DNA of 64,000 bases from Moorena bouillonii PNG (lineage in GTDB: Bacteria > Cyanobacteriota > Cyanobacteriia > Cyanobacteriales > Coleofasciculaceae), in NCBI RefSeq assembly GCF_001942495.1, contig NZ_MKZS01000001.1, positions 2,192,555-2,256,554 of the forward strand, written 5' to 3'. Below, in pieces: positions 63,701 through 64,000 of this stretch. A model generated the notes under the pieces. It was not told the origin of the DNA. It was given only the letters and a program-made list of their open reading frames with translations, and searched no databases. The translations under genes were made by a program, and so were the position numbers. Numbering within the stretch: position 1 is the stretch's first letter; each line of letters starts with the position of its first letter.

Positions 63701-64000
63701 TAAGGATTCATTCGTGTCAACAAAACTGTCTTTGAGTTGCCAAGACAGATGCCATCGCTGCTGAAGCTGGTGAGCAGCAAGTTGGGTTTCTGCAGCGATA
63801 ATCACTGCCACATTTCCCCCCTCACTTAGTCCTGCGTCTTTCACCGCACCCTCGGCTACCTTAAGCATTAGCGGTTGTTCAGGGTTGAGTGTGTCTGCTT
63901 CATTGGGCGGTATCTTAAACCGTAATGTATCAATGTCAAAATCTTGGATGTAAGCGCCTAAGGGTGCTTTACCGTCTGTAAAGCCATAGTCCTTGAGCAA
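60800..64000 (-). CDS. PUFA-synthase/HglC-type megasynthase fragment: chain-length factor and acyltransferase (5' end outside window)
   Basis: The frame is open at the window edge, so the start is missing. Visible residues (numbered from 64000) about 1-420 are ketosynthase-like, but GPSLTLGVGENSTFKAL has Glu154 where the catalytic Cys should be and the first His is Phe (VFGSGV, Phe294), while NIGHT (His333) remains; this is a chain-length factor. About 525-890 is an acyltransferase with the GYSLGE nucleophile Ser633. The tail ends with a helical HAAFLRNQQESLKQIGDIIQ segment. A true ketosynthase probably lies upstream, beyond the edge. With pfaD it indicates PUFA or heterocyst-glycolipid-like lipid assembly. 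Confidence 0.82.
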   Translation of the reverse strand: MLKDYGFTDGKAPLGAYIQDFDIDTLRFKIPPNEADTLNPEQPLMLKVAEGAVKDAGLSEGGNVAVIIAAETQLAAHQLQQRWHLSWQLKDSFVDTNESLLSEAIDSLESIVKDSIHNQAKTSDYLGYIGAITASRISALWDFNGPSLTLGVGENSTFKALETAQLLLAAGEVDAVVVGAVDLAGGVENVLLRNQLAKVNTGVNTLSYDQNTNGWMVGEGAGAVVLKRLDTAQQDQDRIYAVIDAISLVQARGKSDQVNPFPQPPLAEAVIQACQQAHTQADITPGDIGYLEVFGSGVAQEDEAEIRGLTQAYKTAKPDLNCAIGSVKANIGHTYVASGIASLIKTALCLYHRYIPATPQWTGPKMPEVWQGSPFYVATASRPWFLAPESTKRVAAINGMGLEGSHAHIILSEEQTQNDRNRNYLEQTPFYLFPIAADGQSQLLEQLHNLEETIENCVSLSTAARQTFTRFQKRSQATYTLAILGHNNDELKREIQRAMKGIPKAFEKGKDWQTPMGSYFTAKPLAKRGTVAFVYPGAFNSYIGLGQNLFQLFPKLYEEADKHVANIGSILRERLLYPRSLNSLSRRQLEVLEQQLLDDSHTMLKSGMAFGGILTIIMRDYFQVQAQSTFGYSLGELSMMIGQSVWSNYDQAIDGLSSSPIFSKRLSGPKNAVREYWGLPQGKDDQDKQIWSTYVLMTPVYQVVEYLKHENRVYLTHINTPKEVVIAGDPQACRRMIDTLKCDAFRAPADDVLHCDAMASEYHELARLTSLPIGSQPETVFYSAADYKPITLESHAIGHAIAKGLCQPLDFPRLINQVYDNGAKIFVEVGAGSTCSRWIRENLKDKEHVTVSLNKRGSNDHTSIVKALAKLVSHQVSLDLSPLYTQEPENAGQRRSMVKTITLGGSRIKSRILSNTNQEIAETLSSNVLIHKTWEQPQTLPNFEPSEPVTSSNIQSTVLNHENSAKCALNYSLTSTEKLDCGHPNKMPLDNNSCSLELSQKNHNFVPEITLIGLQKNQYQKLSYNTSRITKNHAAFLRNQQESLKQIGDIIQHQVTFSKQLLDSES

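Overview
The window looks like chromosomal DNA of a filamentous, Moorena/Lyngbya-like cyanobacterium. The basis is psaC (photosystem I), a cyanobacterial atp1-type ATP synthase operon with separate b' and b subunits, several cyanobacteria-restricted families (DUF1830, DUF4079, XisH/XisI, CruA/CruP-like flavoprotein), frequent HIP1 octamers (GCGATCGC), and intergenic DNA full of 7-16 bp tandem repeats and copies of a GGCCACGCTACGCGAAC-type element. The genus is an inference from repeat style; no rRNA or tRNA gene is visible.

Layout. 0.2-12.4 kb holds housekeeping and photosynthesis genes: a small membrane protein, gcvT, DUF4079 and DUF1830 proteins, a B12-binding-type radical SAM protein, a DICT protein with a degenerate HD-GYP-like half, a pentapeptide-repeat protein, a Uma2 nuclease, glmS, psaC and a long coiled-coil protein. 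13.0-18.6 kb is an accessory island: a xisHI pair, then a minus-strand trio of winged-helix-like protein, P-loop ATPase and DUF1802-like/PD-(D/E)xK nuclease. I know of no named system with this composition, and it is the best candidate here for an undescribed (possibly defence) module. 19.0-27.0 kb carries a phosphoribosyltransferase, a GPH-type transporter, a decayed insertion sequence whose 12-bp inverted ends and 9-bp target duplication can be read directly, a CruA/CruP-like flavoprotein interrupted by an in-frame minisatellite, and a polytopic GT-C-like protein.

27.6-33.9 kb is atpI-atpB-atpE-atpF2-atpF-atpH-atpA-atpG (protein I, a, c, b', b, delta, alpha, gamma), with repetitive elements lodged in several of its gaps and a clear terminator after gamma. 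34.3-41.3 kb has a second polytopic protein, a second xisHI pair flanked by imperfect ~60 bp direct repeats, and four small RTX (GGxGxDxx) calcium-binding repeat genes, two of which are a recent 927-bp tandem duplication with identical products.

41.7-56.1 kb holds a Zn/Mn ABC transporter (permease and ATPase divergent from the binding lipoprotein), a TPR membrane protein divergent from a cation/proton antiporter-UspA fusion, a cyclic-nucleotide-binding domain fused to a CPBP/CAAX-protease-like membrane domain, and a TPR protein/outer-membrane barrel pair with a lipoprotein nearby. 56.2-64.0 kb is a minus-strand biosynthetic cluster running off the right edge: a chain-length-factor/acyltransferase megasynthase, a secreted phospholipase-C-like protein, PfaD, an AurF-type diiron oxygenase with all seven expected ligands, and a [2Fe-2S] ferredoxin. 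It resembles PUFA-synthase or heterocyst-glycolipid-like lipid assembly with an added oxygenase and its likely electron donor.
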